The notes under the pieces were generated by a model, which saw only the letters and a list, made by a program, of their open reading frames with translations, was not told where the DNA came from and made no database searches. Of a stretch of DNA of 64,000 nt, positions 8,737 to 17,444 are shown in pieces (the first letter of the stretch is position 1; every line of letters starts with the position of its first letter). This DNA is from Carboxylicivirga mesophila (lineage in GTDB: Bacteria > Bacteroidota > Bacteroidia > Bacteroidales > Marinilabiliaceae). Both the position numbers and the translations under genes were made by a program. The stretch is from assembly GCF_018271975.1 (NCBI RefSeq), contig NZ_JAGUCN010000009.1, positions 124,001-188,000 of the forward strand, written 5' to 3'.

Positions 8737-9705
8737 TTACAATTCTTCAGCAGTTGGTTTACCCTTATACTTAGGTACACCACCAATTGGCACACTGTAT
8801 GATTTGAGTAACTCACCATACTGGTTTTCGAAGTAGATAACTACGTTGTTGTTGCGAATATTTCCTGAAGGATGCTTTTTCATCTGAATATCTAACGAAG
8901 TATTGTACTCCTCCGGCTTTATTTGATAAACACTGGATATCCATTCATCATCGCCAGATATCTTCATCATATTACCCGCTGTAGCCACTGAACGAACAAT
9001 GATCCAACCATCTCTGTCCCAGTCAAAATTCGTTTGTTTGATAGATACTATACTTGAATCATTGATATATGGGTAAATGTGAGATAATTCTTTGGGATTA
9101 TCGTGCAAGCGAATGGTGTACTTATAATAGAAGGCATAACCACCTTCCACTTCAACTCGTTGTTGTTCTGATTTGCTCATAAACAGCTGATACATATTGC
9201 CATCGTCACCAGTAACGCCTTCCACAATTACCTTAAACACATGTCCTCCTTCTTCAGGCAGGTATTCGCCTTCGGATGGATTAATGGGTCCAAAGGTATA
9301 CCATTTACCATCGTATTCAGGCTCATTCCCAAATGTTTTGGAAGCCAGTAGTGTCCCTTCGTCGTAGTTACCATCAAGGTTTAAAGTTTGGGCATCTTTG
9401 CTCGAACAACTACCTTTTCCTCCATAAATGCTAAAAGAGGTTTCAGTATCCCACTCACCTTGTATCTCGTCATTTTCACCTCCACAATCAGGATCATATA
9501 CCTGAATATAAACAGGCGCAGTATGATTCTTTGGCACGGTGAAAAAGATAATCTGACAAAAATTGGCATCTCCCCACGAAGTCTCAGCATCGGCACCAAA
9601 AGTAATTAAGTTTGGGATGTTCTCATCGGCACCAGGCACAGGTTGCGCATTAGCCAATGTCACTGTCAATAAAAATATGAATGCTAGTTTGAGTAGTTTG
9701 GACAT
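8737..9705 (-). CDS. Secreted protein of unknown function
   Basis: I do not recognise a domain. The 322-residue protein has a clear signal peptide (MSKLLKLAFIFLLTVTLANAQ) and no later membrane helix. The mature part is acidic, rich in Gly, Asp and aromatic residues, with three Cys residues between about 80 and 110 and a beta-rich look. Its start is 2 nt after the stop of the PD40-PKD gene, so the two are surely co-transcribed. The block with a PorP/SprF protein and a T9SS cargo suggests an exported or surface partner. It has no T9SS C-terminal domain of its own. Confidence 0.75.
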   Translation of the reverse strand: MSKLLKLAFIFLLTVTLANAQPVPGADENIPNLITFGADAETSWGDANFCQIIFFTVPKNHTAPVYIQVYDPDCGGENDEIQGEWDTETSFSIYGGKGSCSSKDAQTLNLDGNYDEGTLLASKTFGNEPEYDGKWYTFGPINPSEGEYLPEEGGHVFKVIVEGVTGDDGNMYQLFMSKSEQQRVEVEGGYAFYYKYTIRLHDNPKELSHIYPYINDSSIVSIKQTNFDWDRDGWIIVRSVATAGNMMKISGDDEWISSVYQIKPEEYNTSLDIQMKKHPSGNIRNNNVVIYFENQYGELLKSYSVPIGGVPKYKGKPTAEEL

Positions 9706-9707
9706 AA

Positions 9708-11111
9708 TTATTCAATTACATTAATTTCTTTATAGGTACACATCTTCAAATTCGGATCATCTTTACTAATTGTACCGCATCTCACAATCTGCTTTCCTTT
9801 TGTTCGAAAAACATACTGAATAGTTACACCTTTTTGCCTGGTTCCATCTGGCAACTCCCAATAAAAGCCATTGGGTTCAAAGTCACCCAGATTCGATTCC
9901 AATGCATCAAGTGTTTGTGGCTCACCTACTCGCACATTATCAGGAGAGGTAATATATACTTGTACTTTCTTTTTAACTTCCTGATAAAAATCATTCAAAA
10001 CGAATAGTTCTACATTCTCAATTGTATCTACCAGAAGCGACTGAACATGGTAGTTGCCGGGCTGTTTATACTGATGAATGACAGTATCTCCTTCGGCAGT
10101 TTGTCCATCGCCAAAATTCCAAACATATTTCAATGGTCCATCGCCCTTACCTCCCATTGTGTCATAAAACCGATAAGTAAACGTGTTTTCCTTCTGTTTG
10201 GTAGCTTGTCCGAACACAGGGAACAGTGTAATAAACTCATACAAATCATCATCACCAGCCCTGTCTGAAGCAAAGTAACCACTCTGCCCATCAGCACTAA
10301 TATAGCAGCTAAATTCATTGGCAGCCGTATTAATACTATTACCCAGGTTAACAGGAGTTGACCAGCCTTCGTCCGTGCGAACGGTGTAAAATATATCCAG
10401 ACCTCCTTCGCCTGCATGACCATTGGACGCAAAATACAATTTGCCACTTTGATGGTAAAAAGGAAAAACTTCGCCTCCTTCTGTATTTATGGCTGGACCC
10501 ATATTCATGGCTGGACCCCAGCTATCACCATCTCTTTCTGATACGTAAATATCCGTTTGCCCATAACCACCCTCCTGATCTGAGACAAAAAACAGGTACT
10601 GACCATCGGAAGAAAGAGTGGGGTGAGCAGTATTATAACTGCGTCGAGAATTAAAAGGCAGGCTCTGCGCCCTGCTCATTCCCTTATTATCCATATTAGC
10701 AACAAATACCCCATGCAGGTTATCGCTATTCTTCGCCAGTCGCTGCTTGTTCTTGTATTGCGTTTCTGTAAAAAAAACTTCATTAAACTCAGGATAAAAG
10801 GCAATTGTAGAGGTGTGGTATGGTGAAAAATACTCCTGCTCATACTGCCTTTCATCCATCCATGACGAATCGCTTGCCTGCTGGATGGTAAAAAGGTTGT
10901 AAAAATTATTATTATCCTGATCAATTGGCTTATTCAGCCATTTGACATTTTTGTCTGAACTAAAATAGAGCAAAGAGTCATACACCATTGGGGCAATTTC
11001 ACTTTGATTCTTTTTACAAAATGGCAGCCTTTTAACACTCACTCCCTGAGCTTCTGCTATCTGAAAAGTAAGTGTAAGCAATACGCCTAATAGAAATATT
11101 TTCTGATGCAT
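9708..11111 (-). CDS. Secreted PD40 (WD40-like) and PKD domain protein
   Basis: The protein starts with a signal peptide (MHQKIFLLGVLLTLTFQ, ending AEAQ). Residues about 145-290 hold PD40-type beta-propeller repeats of the form PTLSSDGQYLFFVSD, with YFASN and YFASD copies. Residues about 305-360 are a PKD domain (WNFGDG, then HQYKQPGNYHV), and a further beta domain follows. Such PD40 proteins accompany PorP/SprF in many Bacteroidota loci, often with an OmpA domain that is missing here. It lies 9 nt downstream of the porP-like gene and 2 nt upstream of the secreted unknown. A periplasmic or cell-surface accessory role in type IX secretion is inferred. Confidence 0.85.
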   Translation of the reverse strand: MHQKIFLLGVLLTLTFQIAEAQGVSVKRLPFCKKNQSEIAPMVYDSLLYFSSDKNVKWLNKPIDQDNNNFYNLFTIQQASDSSWMDERQYEQEYFSPYHTSTIAFYPEFNEVFFTETQYKNKQRLAKNSDNLHGVFVANMDNKGMSRAQSLPFNSRRSYNTAHPTLSSDGQYLFFVSDQEGGYGQTDIYVSERDGDSWGPAMNMGPAINTEGGEVFPFYHQSGKLYFASNGHAGEGGLDIFYTVRTDEGWSTPVNLGNSINTAANEFSCYISADGQSGYFASDRAGDDDLYEFITLFPVFGQATKQKENTFTYRFYDTMGGKGDGPLKYVWNFGDGQTAEGDTVIHQYKQPGNYHVQSLLVDTIENVELFVLNDFYQEVKKKVQVYITSPDNVRVGEPQTLDALESNLGDFEPNGFYWELPDGTRQKGVTIQYVFRTKGKQIVRCGTISKDDPNLKMCTYKEINVIE

Positions 11112-11120
11112 AGATTCGGT

Positions 11121-12056
11121 TTAGAAGAATTTAGGATTTGGTGTTTTTACTTTATATCCGAAATCGTATTGAATAGCAATTTCGTGTGTTCCATTATTGA
11201 ATGAGCTTATCTCTCCTGTGGTATAGTCCAAACTGTAGGAGAACCTCAGCTGTGGTGTTACCTGATAAGCAAGCATGGCCACTATATCCTTGGTCGTTCG
11301 GTAGGCCGCACCTACCCATATCATATTGTCATAGATAACAGAGGCATTCAAATCAAGGGAAGAACCGAACTCAGGATTAATCCGTGCCATAAAACTGGGT
11401 TGAAGATGCCACCTGTCAGCCATTTCGAACAGATACCCGGCGGTTGCCAGATAATCGGCCTTATTCAACGCAAAGCTATTAGACCCACCTTCAATGTAGG
11501 GGTCGTAGTAAAAGAAATTGGGAATTGAGAAACCTGCAAAAAAGCGGTTGGAATACCAGGCTGCACCAAATCCAATCATTGGCGCAAAGTTTGACTCGTT
11601 GTTAGCAAAAACATTATCCAACTGTCCCGATGCACCTCCTAACGTGGCCACATCTGTCCAATTGGCATTATAAAAACCACCTCCACCATTAATACTAAAA
11701 GCCAGTTTTTGATGATTGGCCAGTTTTATCCGGTAGGTATACGAAAATGTAAAGCCCGTTTCCTTATTAACACCATACTGTTGGTTATACACCTCGAAGC
11801 CAAGTGCCACATTCTCATTCTTCAGGGCCGAATGCATACTGAATAGCATGGTACCAGGGGCGCCTTCAAAACCAGCCCATTTCTTACGATAACCACCATA
11901 TAACGATAAGACCTCCCTGTTACCAGCAAAGGCTGTATTCAGTGCATAACGGTTATGCATATACTGACTCATCACAATATCCTTCTGAGCCATGATAGGC
12001 GCAACTGTAAGGAGCATAAGTACCAGTAGTGTTAGATTTATGGTTAGTTTTCTCAT
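11121..12056 (-). CDS. PorP/SprF family type IX secretion outer-membrane protein
   Basis: This 311-residue protein has a signal peptide (ending APIMAQ) and the family's typical first strand (KDIVMSQYMHNRYALNTAFAGN), followed by alternating beta strands to the end, as expected for an outer-membrane barrel. PorP/SprF proteins help type-B C-terminal-domain cargos leave through, or attach after, the type IX secretion channel. The gene overlaps the upstream cargo gene by 4 nt (ATGA), which is strong evidence that the two work together. It is probably specific to that cargo rather than the core PorP of the apparatus, since no porK/L/M/N genes are nearby. Confidence 0.9.
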   Translation of the reverse strand: MRKLTINLTLLVLMLLTVAPIMAQKDIVMSQYMHNRYALNTAFAGNREVLSLYGGYRKKWAGFEGAPGTMLFSMHSALKNENVALGFEVYNQQYGVNKETGFTFSYTYRIKLANHQKLAFSINGGGGFYNANWTDVATLGGASGQLDNVFANNESNFAPMIGFGAAWYSNRFFAGFSIPNFFYYDPYIEGGSNSFALNKADYLATAGYLFEMADRWHLQPSFMARINPEFGSSLDLNASVIYDNMIWVGAAYRTTKDIVAMLAYQVTPQLRFSYSLDYTTGEISSFNNGTHEIAIQYDFGYKVKTPNPKFF

Positions 12057-13789
12057 TTTGTGCTCCCTTTTATGATTAGGTAATTCTTTATTGGCTCAAT
12101 ACCATTGCCGGTAAATATGTAGTAATAGGTACCATCCTTTCGCTCTCCGTTATTCTGGTAGCCATCCCAGCCTTCAAGCGTGGCAGCATTTCTCATAAAC
12201 TCCTTGGCTTCATACACCACCTTACCGGTCACATCAAACACTACCAGTTTATTATTCTCCACATTTGCTGCCCCACCAATCATGAAAGTTTCATTAGTAT
12301 TATCTCCATTCGGAGAAAAACCCGTTGTTTGATAGATCTCATTCACACGTATCAGCTTTTCTGCTATTACGGTAGGACAAACACCATTCTCTATAGTGCA
12401 AATAACCTGGTTATCACCTAGCGACAGATTTTCTATGGTTACCATCACTGGCACACTAGATTCATCAACAGAAACATCCTCTTGCCTGTTCCAGCTATAT
12501 GGCATGCCTTCCAACCCGGTTGTGGCAAACGTTAATTCTTTATCAAGATAAACAGTGGTGTCGTTGCCTAATGAAACATTCTTTGGCATCTTATTAAACT
12601 CAACGGTGACAAAACTCTCGCCTTTGCATGTTGGATTATCAGTTACATATTCTCTAAACCTAAGATCATAACTTTCGTAGGCCCACTGAACCGCCTCATT
12701 CACTCTTACTTTAGTGGTTGTACTATTAATATCATCAAAATTAATTCCGCTACCATCACTGCTGCCTAATGATGACCATTCGAATGAATTACCACTGTCG
12801 AACGATTGTACAACTAAGGTAGTGTCGGAACCACATTTTACCTCATCAATAAACTCAATAATTGGCTGTGGCTGACGATCAACCGCTAATACCAGGGCTT
12901 CATTAATCACTGCATCACACCCTTCACTATCAATAAGGGTTTGCATGGTATAGGTCAATTCACCAGCTCCTGATGGTAAAAGCTCAATATTCTGATTTGA
13001 TGATGCTAAGACTTCAGAGTAGTCATTTGTTCCGTCTGTATAGTAAAGTGTTAAATCATACCTGTTATTTGGGTTACCATTCACCTGCAAAACACCATTC
13101 TCGTTACTACAAATTCTGTCGTTGACAAACTTAAAGGTGGCACTTGGCATAGCAACGTCAGTTACCGGTATTGTTTTATTATACCTTGCCACACATTCTC
13201 CATTCGTCACCTCATAAGTGATGGTATAATCGCCAACAACATCGGCATCAAATATGGCTTCGGTACCTGATTTGGATAGAAATGTACCAACACCAGTATG
13301 GTACCAATCAATGCTGGTGTAATCACCTCCCGGATCGGCAGTTAAGCTTGTTTCTTTACGGCAGGTTTTAGTTATATCGTCAATAATCGGTACGGGAAGT
13401 GCGTCGATTGTTATTTCTTGATAGGTATTTTCAATGTTTTCGATTTCAGTTCCATTGTCTTTTACGTATAATAGTTGAAAATAACCATTCGTGTAAAATG
13501 ATAGTGGGATATCTACAACTGTCTCTCCACCAGGGTTACCTATTACATCAATATCGCGACTCTCTTGAGGTATTCCAGTCCCAAAGGCATCAAACTCATA
13601 TCTATAGCTATAAGTCCCTGAACCACCTAATGTAAGTTTTACATTCACCTTAACAGCTCCAGCACCATCTTTCTCATCTTCACAAAAAGCAGTCTGACTA
13701 TATTCAACTATAGCTGTCGATTGCGCATAAGCTTTTCCTGCTCCTACACTGAGTAGAAGCACAATAAGCACTAGTAGATTATTTTTCAT
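12053..13789 (-). CDS. T9SS type-B cargo with gliding-motility-type C-terminal domain
   Basis: The 578-residue protein has a signal peptide (MKNNLLVLIVLLLSVGAG, then KAYAQ). The body is made of Ig/PKD-like beta repeats containing paired Cys residues. The last ~90 residues are a CHU_C / type-B T9SS sorting domain, with the signature GFSPNGDNTNETF followed by LVVFDVTGKVVYE and WDGYQNNGERKDGTYYY. Such proteins cross the outer membrane through the type IX system and need a PorP/SprF partner, which overlaps this gene by 4 nt. It is the first gene of the block, and a TACGTTTG -7 element lies just upstream. It is likely an adhesin or surface-layer component, but the ligand is unknown. Confidence 0.9.
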   Translation of the reverse strand: MKNNLLVLIVLLLSVGAGKAYAQSTAIVEYSQTAFCEDEKDGAGAVKVNVKLTLGGSGTYSYRYEFDAFGTGIPQESRDIDVIGNPGGETVVDIPLSFYTNGYFQLLYVKDNGTEIENIENTYQEITIDALPVPIIDDITKTCRKETSLTADPGGDYTSIDWYHTGVGTFLSKSGTEAIFDADVVGDYTITYEVTNGECVARYNKTIPVTDVAMPSATFKFVNDRICSNENGVLQVNGNPNNRYDLTLYYTDGTNDYSEVLASSNQNIELLPSGAGELTYTMQTLIDSEGCDAVINEALVLAVDRQPQPIIEFIDEVKCGSDTTLVVQSFDSGNSFEWSSLGSSDGSGINFDDINSTTTKVRVNEAVQWAYESYDLRFREYVTDNPTCKGESFVTVEFNKMPKNVSLGNDTTVYLDKELTFATTGLEGMPYSWNRQEDVSVDESSVPVMVTIENLSLGDNQVICTIENGVCPTVIAEKLIRVNEIYQTTGFSPNGDNTNETFMIGGAANVENNKLVVFDVTGKVVYEAKEFMRNAATLEGWDGYQNNGERKDGTYYYIFTGNGIEPIKNYLIIKGSTK

Positions 13790-13806
13790 CCCATTAGTAT
13801 TGTTAG

Positions 13807-13814
13807 CAAACGTA
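13807..13814 (-). promoter_or_regulatory. -7 promoter element for the T9SS cargo block
   Basis: The minus strand reads TACGTTTG, an exact TAnnTTTG match, 17 nt upstream of the ATG at 13789. A CAAC/CAAT stretch about 19 nt further up is only a weak -33 candidate. Confidence 0.45.
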
Positions 13815-14100
13815 CATCCCCAAAACTGCTCAACAATGATAATCTTATACGCTTGATAATTAATAATGTTCCATCACTTACAAACATAATTAAAAAAAGG
13901 CGAAATGAGATGATTTTAGCCACTCACAGGAGCTACTTTACCCATACAATTGATGTATTCGTCAAAAAAAGGCCTTGACATCCGAAAGTACGCATAACAT
14001 CTAACGCTTGAGGCGATCAGCAGAGACCGACCTAATGAGGGGATTTACGGCTGCACTATGACTCAAACGCCCATATGCTAACGAACTAATTAAAGAACAT
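13815..14100 (+). other. Intergenic stretch without a recognised gene
   Basis: Both strands were read and only very short frames were found (longest minus-strand ATG frame about 12 codons). The part from about 13975 to 14085 is less AT-rich than its flanks and may be a decayed gene or repeat, but nothing could be identified. Confidence 0.4.
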
Positions 14101-14124
14101 AAAAAAGGCTGCTCAGGGCAGCCT
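14101..14124 (-). terminator. Intrinsic terminator after the HIT gene
   Basis: A 7-bp stem (14106-14112 with 14118-14124) and 5-nt loop are followed on the minus strand by six T residues, 28 nt past the stop of the HIT gene. Confidence 0.75.
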
Positions 14125-14151
14125 AGTAATTTCTATGATTGTTTTTTTTTA

Positions 14152-14550
14152 TTATAAGTTAACTTGCTCACGAATAGCTTTCGCTATCGCCTCAAATTCA
14201 TCTGCAGACAGCTTAAGCTTTGGATTTCTAAAGTTAATGTCAGCTTCACTATTCATCGGAATCAAATGGATGTGCGCATGAGGCACCTCAAGCCCTAAAA
14301 CAGCCACACCAACACGTTTGCAGTCAATCACCTGCTTCTGAGCAATGGCAACCTTTTTGGCAAACACATTCATGTCAGCCAAAAGATTATCATCCAAATC
14401 AAACAAATAATCAGTCTCTTGCTTTGGCACTACCAAGGTGTGTCCTTTAGCCAGCGGATTGATATCCAGGAATGCAAAAAAGCGGTCGTCTTCAGCGATT
14501 TTGTAACATGGAATATCGCCATTAATTATTTTCGAGAAAATGGTTGACAT
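14152..14550 (-). CDS. HIT family nucleotide hydrolase/transferase
   Basis: The 132-residue protein is a small cytoplasmic histidine-triad protein of the Hint/HinT type. It has the opening SIFSKIINGDIPCYKI-like block, the middle FLDINPLAKGHTLVVPK, and the catalytic triad HAHIHLIP near residues 99-106. Members hydrolyse nucleoside phosphoramidates or AMP-lysine-type substrates. Length and order fit the family well. It follows greA by 11 nt, so both are in one transcript that ends at the terminator at 14101-14124; the pairing of greA with a HIT gene is common in Bacteroidota. The exact substrate cannot be read from the sequence. Confidence 0.93.
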   Translation of the reverse strand: MSTIFSKIINGDIPCYKIAEDDRFFAFLDINPLAKGHTLVVPKQETDYLFDLDDNLLADMNVFAKKVAIAQKQVIDCKRVGVAVLGLEVPHAHIHLIPMNSEADINFRNPKLKLSADEFEAIAKAIREQVNL

Positions 14551-14561
14551 GGCTCTTTGTG

Positions 14562-15026
14562 TTAAATTGATATTTCGATCACTTCAAAAGTCATCATACC
14601 AGAAGGCACCTGAATTTCCACCTGATCACCAACTTTTTTGCCTAATAATCCTTTTGCAATTGGAGTTGAAATAGAGATCTTACCTTCCTTCAGATTTGCC
14701 TCACTTTCAGGCACCAGCGTATAGGTCATCGTAGCCTTATTCTTCAGATTTTTGATTTTCACCTTATTCAACAACTGCACCTTTGAGGTATCAATGCGCG
14801 ATTCATCAATGATACGACTGTTTGCGATGGTATCTTTTAATTTAGCTATACGCATTTCCAACAATCCCTGTGCTTCTTTTGCTGCATCATATTCTGCATT
14901 TTCAGATAAATCACCTTTATCACGAGCTTCAGCAATTTGTCTTGAAATCGAAGGTCGCTCATAAGTTTCCAATTGATGTAACTCGTCTTTAAGCTTCTTT
15001 AAGCCTCCTTCTGTTATATATTTCAT
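14562..15026 (-). CDS. greA: Transcription elongation factor GreA
   Basis: GreA reactivates backtracked RNA polymerase by stimulating cleavage of the transcript 3' end through the secondary channel. The 154-residue protein has the family's N-terminal coiled coil with the acidic tip (ARDKGDLSENAEYDAAKEAQ at about 34-53), where the Asp and Glu residues hold the catalytic magnesium. The C-terminal globular part contains TPIAKGLLGKKVGDQVEIQVP. Length matches the family (about 158). It is the first gene of a greA-HIT unit. The best promoter match lies about 240 nt upstream, leaving a long leader, or there is a nearer promoter I could not see. Confidence 0.96.
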   Translation of the reverse strand: MKYITEGGLKKLKDELHQLETYERPSISRQIAEARDKGDLSENAEYDAAKEAQGLLEMRIAKLKDTIANSRIIDESRIDTSKVQLLNKVKIKNLKNKATMTYTLVPESEANLKEGKISISTPIAKGLLGKKVGDQVEIQVPSGMMTFEVIEISI

Positions 15027-15219
15027 CTCTTTAAATTTTAGTTATTATATCCATAAATACCTTGCCTGTATTGTCATCCTTCTATCTGAGAATTTCTTAC
15101 CATGGCATGTTTCATGGCTTTAGTTTGTTTATGTCATAAGCAACATACAAATATTGCCCAGCGCTTAACTGAACAAGTTTTGCATTTCACTAAATCTTCG
15201 TGTAAAAATTTAATACGAT

Positions 15220-15258
15220 TATAAAAAAATAAAAGAATTCTGATTTCCCAGAACTCTT
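15220..15258 (-). terminator. Intrinsic terminator after the 136-aa gene
   Basis: A 9-bp stem with one G-U pair (15234-15242 with 15249-15257) is followed on the minus strand by a T-rich run. It lies about 86 nt past the stop at 15344 and directly downstream of the promoter match at 15264-15294. Confidence 0.6.
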
Positions 15259-15263
15259 TGATA

Positions 15264-15294
15264 CAAATATATGAAAGTTAAAATGAAATTCAAA
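15264..15294 (-). promoter_or_regulatory. Full Bacteroidota promoter match upstream of greA
   Basis: The minus strand has TTTG at 15291-15294, a 19-nt spacer and TATATTTG at 15264-15271, the best full promoter in this stretch. Transcription would begin near 15257, at the top of the terminator hairpin, giving greA a leader of about 230 nt. Confidence 0.5.
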
Positions 15295-15343
15295 AAAGAC
15301 CTATTCATCAATAAATCTTATTAAATATCAGCCAACTATCCTT

Positions 15344-15754
15344 CTACTCGTATGGTCGCTTCAGTATTTCTGAATAAATAACAGCTTGCCTTAAATCAAT
15401 TTGTTCCTTATCAAAGAATGAGGCTTCATCAGATTCATCAACTTCCAGAACTATCGGAGCTGATGCCGGAACTGGCGCAGCCTTTTTTACATCTTTATTG
15501 AGTGTTCGAAACGGAGTTGTATGACTTTTTACCGGTGATTTTACAGCAGCTGGCTTTGGCTTTTCAACTTTTGGCTTCTGAAAGAGTTCTTTTAACTCGC
15601 CCATAATATCTTCTTCATCCATTGGATGATAGGTCGGTGCCTGTTCATCTGGTGCAGGCATTTGCTTTTTAGCCTGTTTTTGCTTTTTAAAGGCACTAAA
15701 AACTAAGGCAGCCAGCATTGCTAATATATACAGTATATTCCCTATATCATCCAT
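15344..15754 (-). CDS. Membrane-anchored protein of unknown function (136 aa)
   Basis: The protein has one N-terminal membrane helix (about residues 6-22, NILYILAMLAALVFSAF) followed by a Lys/Gln-rich patch, a Pro/Lys-rich low-complexity linker and a short C-terminal block (DLRQAVIYSEILKRPYE). That C-terminal block recalls a motif I have seen at the end of small hypothetical proteins in Bacteroidota. The linker would lie in the cytoplasm by the positive-inside rule. The gene stands alone with its own terminator. No function can be given; an anchoring or scaffold role is a guess. Confidence 0.7.
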   Translation of the reverse strand: MDDIGNILYILAMLAALVFSAFKKQKQAKKQMPAPDEQAPTYHPMDEEDIMGELKELFQKPKVEKPKPAAVKSPVKSHTTPFRTLNKDVKKAAPVPASAPIVLEVDESDEASFFDKEQIDLRQAVIYSEILKRPYE

Positions 15755-15924
15755 AATCTTCGGTTTGAATATTGAGCCAAATTACCAATTTTAAGCGAAC
15801 AATAACAAAAATAACACCTGATATCTTTAAGCGTACTGGCTTTTAGTATAAAAAAACACGCAAATGTTATAGTGCTAATTAGCCAACAATATTACATTCG
15901 CACCTACGTTTTAATGACAAATAA

Positions 15925-16362
15925 TTGATGATGAAAAAGCTATTAACACTACTTTCAATATGCATATTGGCCCTTAGCTGTCAAAAAGATTCTGTTGAAA
16001 TCATTCCTAATGTGCGATTCACAGCCGAAATCGATTTGGATAATCCACAATACACAGGCTATTCTTTTAAAGCAATTCGAGACGTGAAAGGTCGGAGAAT
16101 AGGTATTAATGGCGTTGTCATATGCAAGCTAACACAGACTGAAATTTATGCATTTGACCTGATGTGTACACACCAACACGAAAAAACGGGTTATTTCTAT
16201 GTTGATGTCGAACCCGGTAATGACATAGTAACCTGCCCGGAATGCAATTCTGAATTTATTATTTCATCTAAATACGGAGCTGTGATAAAAGGCCCCGCCA
16301 AATGGCCACTAAAAGTCTACCAGACATCGGTTAGCAATAATATCCTGCGCATTTGGAACTAA
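15925..16362 (+). CDS. Rieske-like lipoprotein with altered ligand motif
   Basis: This 145-residue protein has a lipoprotein signal (LALSC, Cys19), so it is probably fixed to a membrane facing the periplasm. The rest resembles a single Rieske domain: C81-T-H83 in the first loop and C104-P-E-C107-N-S-x-F in the second, where classical Rieske proteins have C-x-H and C-x-x-H-G-S-x-F. The fourth ligand position is therefore Cys instead of His, and the gap between the pairs is 20 residues. It may bind a 2Fe-2S cluster with three Cys and one His, or another metal. It stands alone, divergent from the 136-aa gene, and ends in a strong terminator. Confidence 0.75.
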   Translation: MMMKKLLTLLSICILALSCQKDSVEIIPNVRFTAEIDLDNPQYTGYSFKAIRDVKGRRIGINGVVICKLTQTEIYAFDLMCTHQHEKTGYFYVDVEPGNDIVTCPECNSEFIISSKYGAVIKGPAKWPLKVYQTSVSNNILRIWN

Positions 16363-16450
16363 CAGCGTATATATGGCATAGTATTTGCGTTAATCTGAAT
16401 CTTGTCAGTAATTCAACATACTGAAGTAGCACACTTGTTACATTCCCCCT

Positions 16451-16479
16451 AAATGCCCCGGCTTTGTCGGGGCATTTTT
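16451..16479 (+). terminator. Intrinsic terminator after the Rieske-like gene
   Basis: A perfect 10-bp stem (16451-16460 with 16468-16477), 7-nt loop and a T-run lie about 90 nt past the stop at 16362. The structure may also slow transcription from the convergent dehydratase gene. Confidence 0.8.
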
Positions 16480-16496
16480 AATAATCTGAATCTGGT

Positions 16497-17441
16497 TTAA
16501 AAAGGCAGGTTTTCCAGATCAACATTGCCTCCAGAAATTATGAGACCTACCTTTTGATTGGCAAAAACCTCTCTATTCTCAAGTATGGCGGCCAAAGGCA
16601 CTGCCGACGATGGCTCAATAATAATCTTCATACGCTCCCACACCATACGCATGGCTATACGGATGCTTTCTTCATCAACCACCAGTATATCATCCACTTT
16701 ATTCTTTATTATCTCAAAAGTCAAAGTCCCTAGTGATGTTCTTAAGCCATCCGCTATGGTATTAGGATTGTTAACAGGGAGAAACTTACCTGCTTTAAAG
16801 GAGCGATAGGCATCATCGGCCATTTTAGGCTCGCCAGCCATGACCTTAACTTCAGGAAATCGTTCTTTCACATAGGTTGCTGTACCACTTAGCAGGCCAC
16901 CTCCGCCTACCGGCGTAATGATGGTATTTAAATCACCTTGCTGACTGAGTAATTCCATGGCTGCAGTTCCCTGCCCGCAAATAACCTCCCACTGGTTATA
17001 TGGATGCACCATTGTAGCACCGGTATCACGAACCACCTGTTCTAATGTCGATTCTCTTGCCTCAAGCGTTGGCTTGCAAAATGTTATTTGAGCACCGTAG
17101 CCCGCTACAGCTTTCTTCTTAATTTCAGGCGCATTTTCGGGCATCACAATATAAGCCTTTGCACCATTCTCCCGCGCCGCCAAAGCTAATGCGGCTGCAT
17201 GATTGCCTGACGAATGAGTTGCCACACCTTTTGCTTTATGAGCATCTGTTAATGACAATACTGCATTACATGCTCCACGGTATTTAAATGCGCCAACTTT
17301 TTGCAGGTTTTCGCACTTAAAAAACAATTCGCAACCAACAATCTGATTAATACTCTTGCTTGTAAAAACAGGCGTCTGATGAATATGACTTTTTATACGG
17401 TCGTAAGCAGCAATAACATCTGCAGCCAAAGGCAAATTCAT
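16497..17441 (-). CDS. PLP-dependent threonine/serine dehydratase or serine racemase-like enzyme
   Basis: This fold-type II PLP enzyme of 314 residues has the Schiff-base lysine in KVGAFKYRGA (about residues 47-56), the substrate loop SSGNHAAALA, and the glycine-rich phosphate loop PVGGGGLLSG near 178-187. It has no C-terminal ACT regulatory domain, so it is the short catabolic or racemase-like form rather than biosynthetic IlvA. It would deaminate threonine or serine to a 2-oxo acid, or racemise serine; the choice cannot be made by eye. The gene starts 3 nt after the DUF2007 gene, so the two are co-transcribed. Confidence 0.88.
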   Translation of the reverse strand: MNLPLAADVIAAYDRIKSHIHQTPVFTSKSINQIVGCELFFKCENLQKVGAFKYRGACNAVLSLTDAHKAKGVATHSSGNHAAALALAARENGAKAYIVMPENAPEIKKKAVAGYGAQITFCKPTLEARESTLEQVVRDTGATMVHPYNQWEVICGQGTAAMELLSQQGDLNTIITPVGGGGLLSGTATYVKERFPEVKVMAGEPKMADDAYRSFKAGKFLPVNNPNTIADGLRTSLGTLTFEIIKNKVDDILVVDEESIRIAMRMVWERMKIIIEPSSAVPLAAILENREVFANQKVGLIISGGNVDLENLPF

Positions 17442-17444
17442 AAT

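Noticed and set aside
13815-14100. A structured RNA in the gap upstream of the T9SS cargo gene
   Set aside because: Only weak 5-bp pairings could be found between the GC-richer parts, which is not enough to claim a structure.
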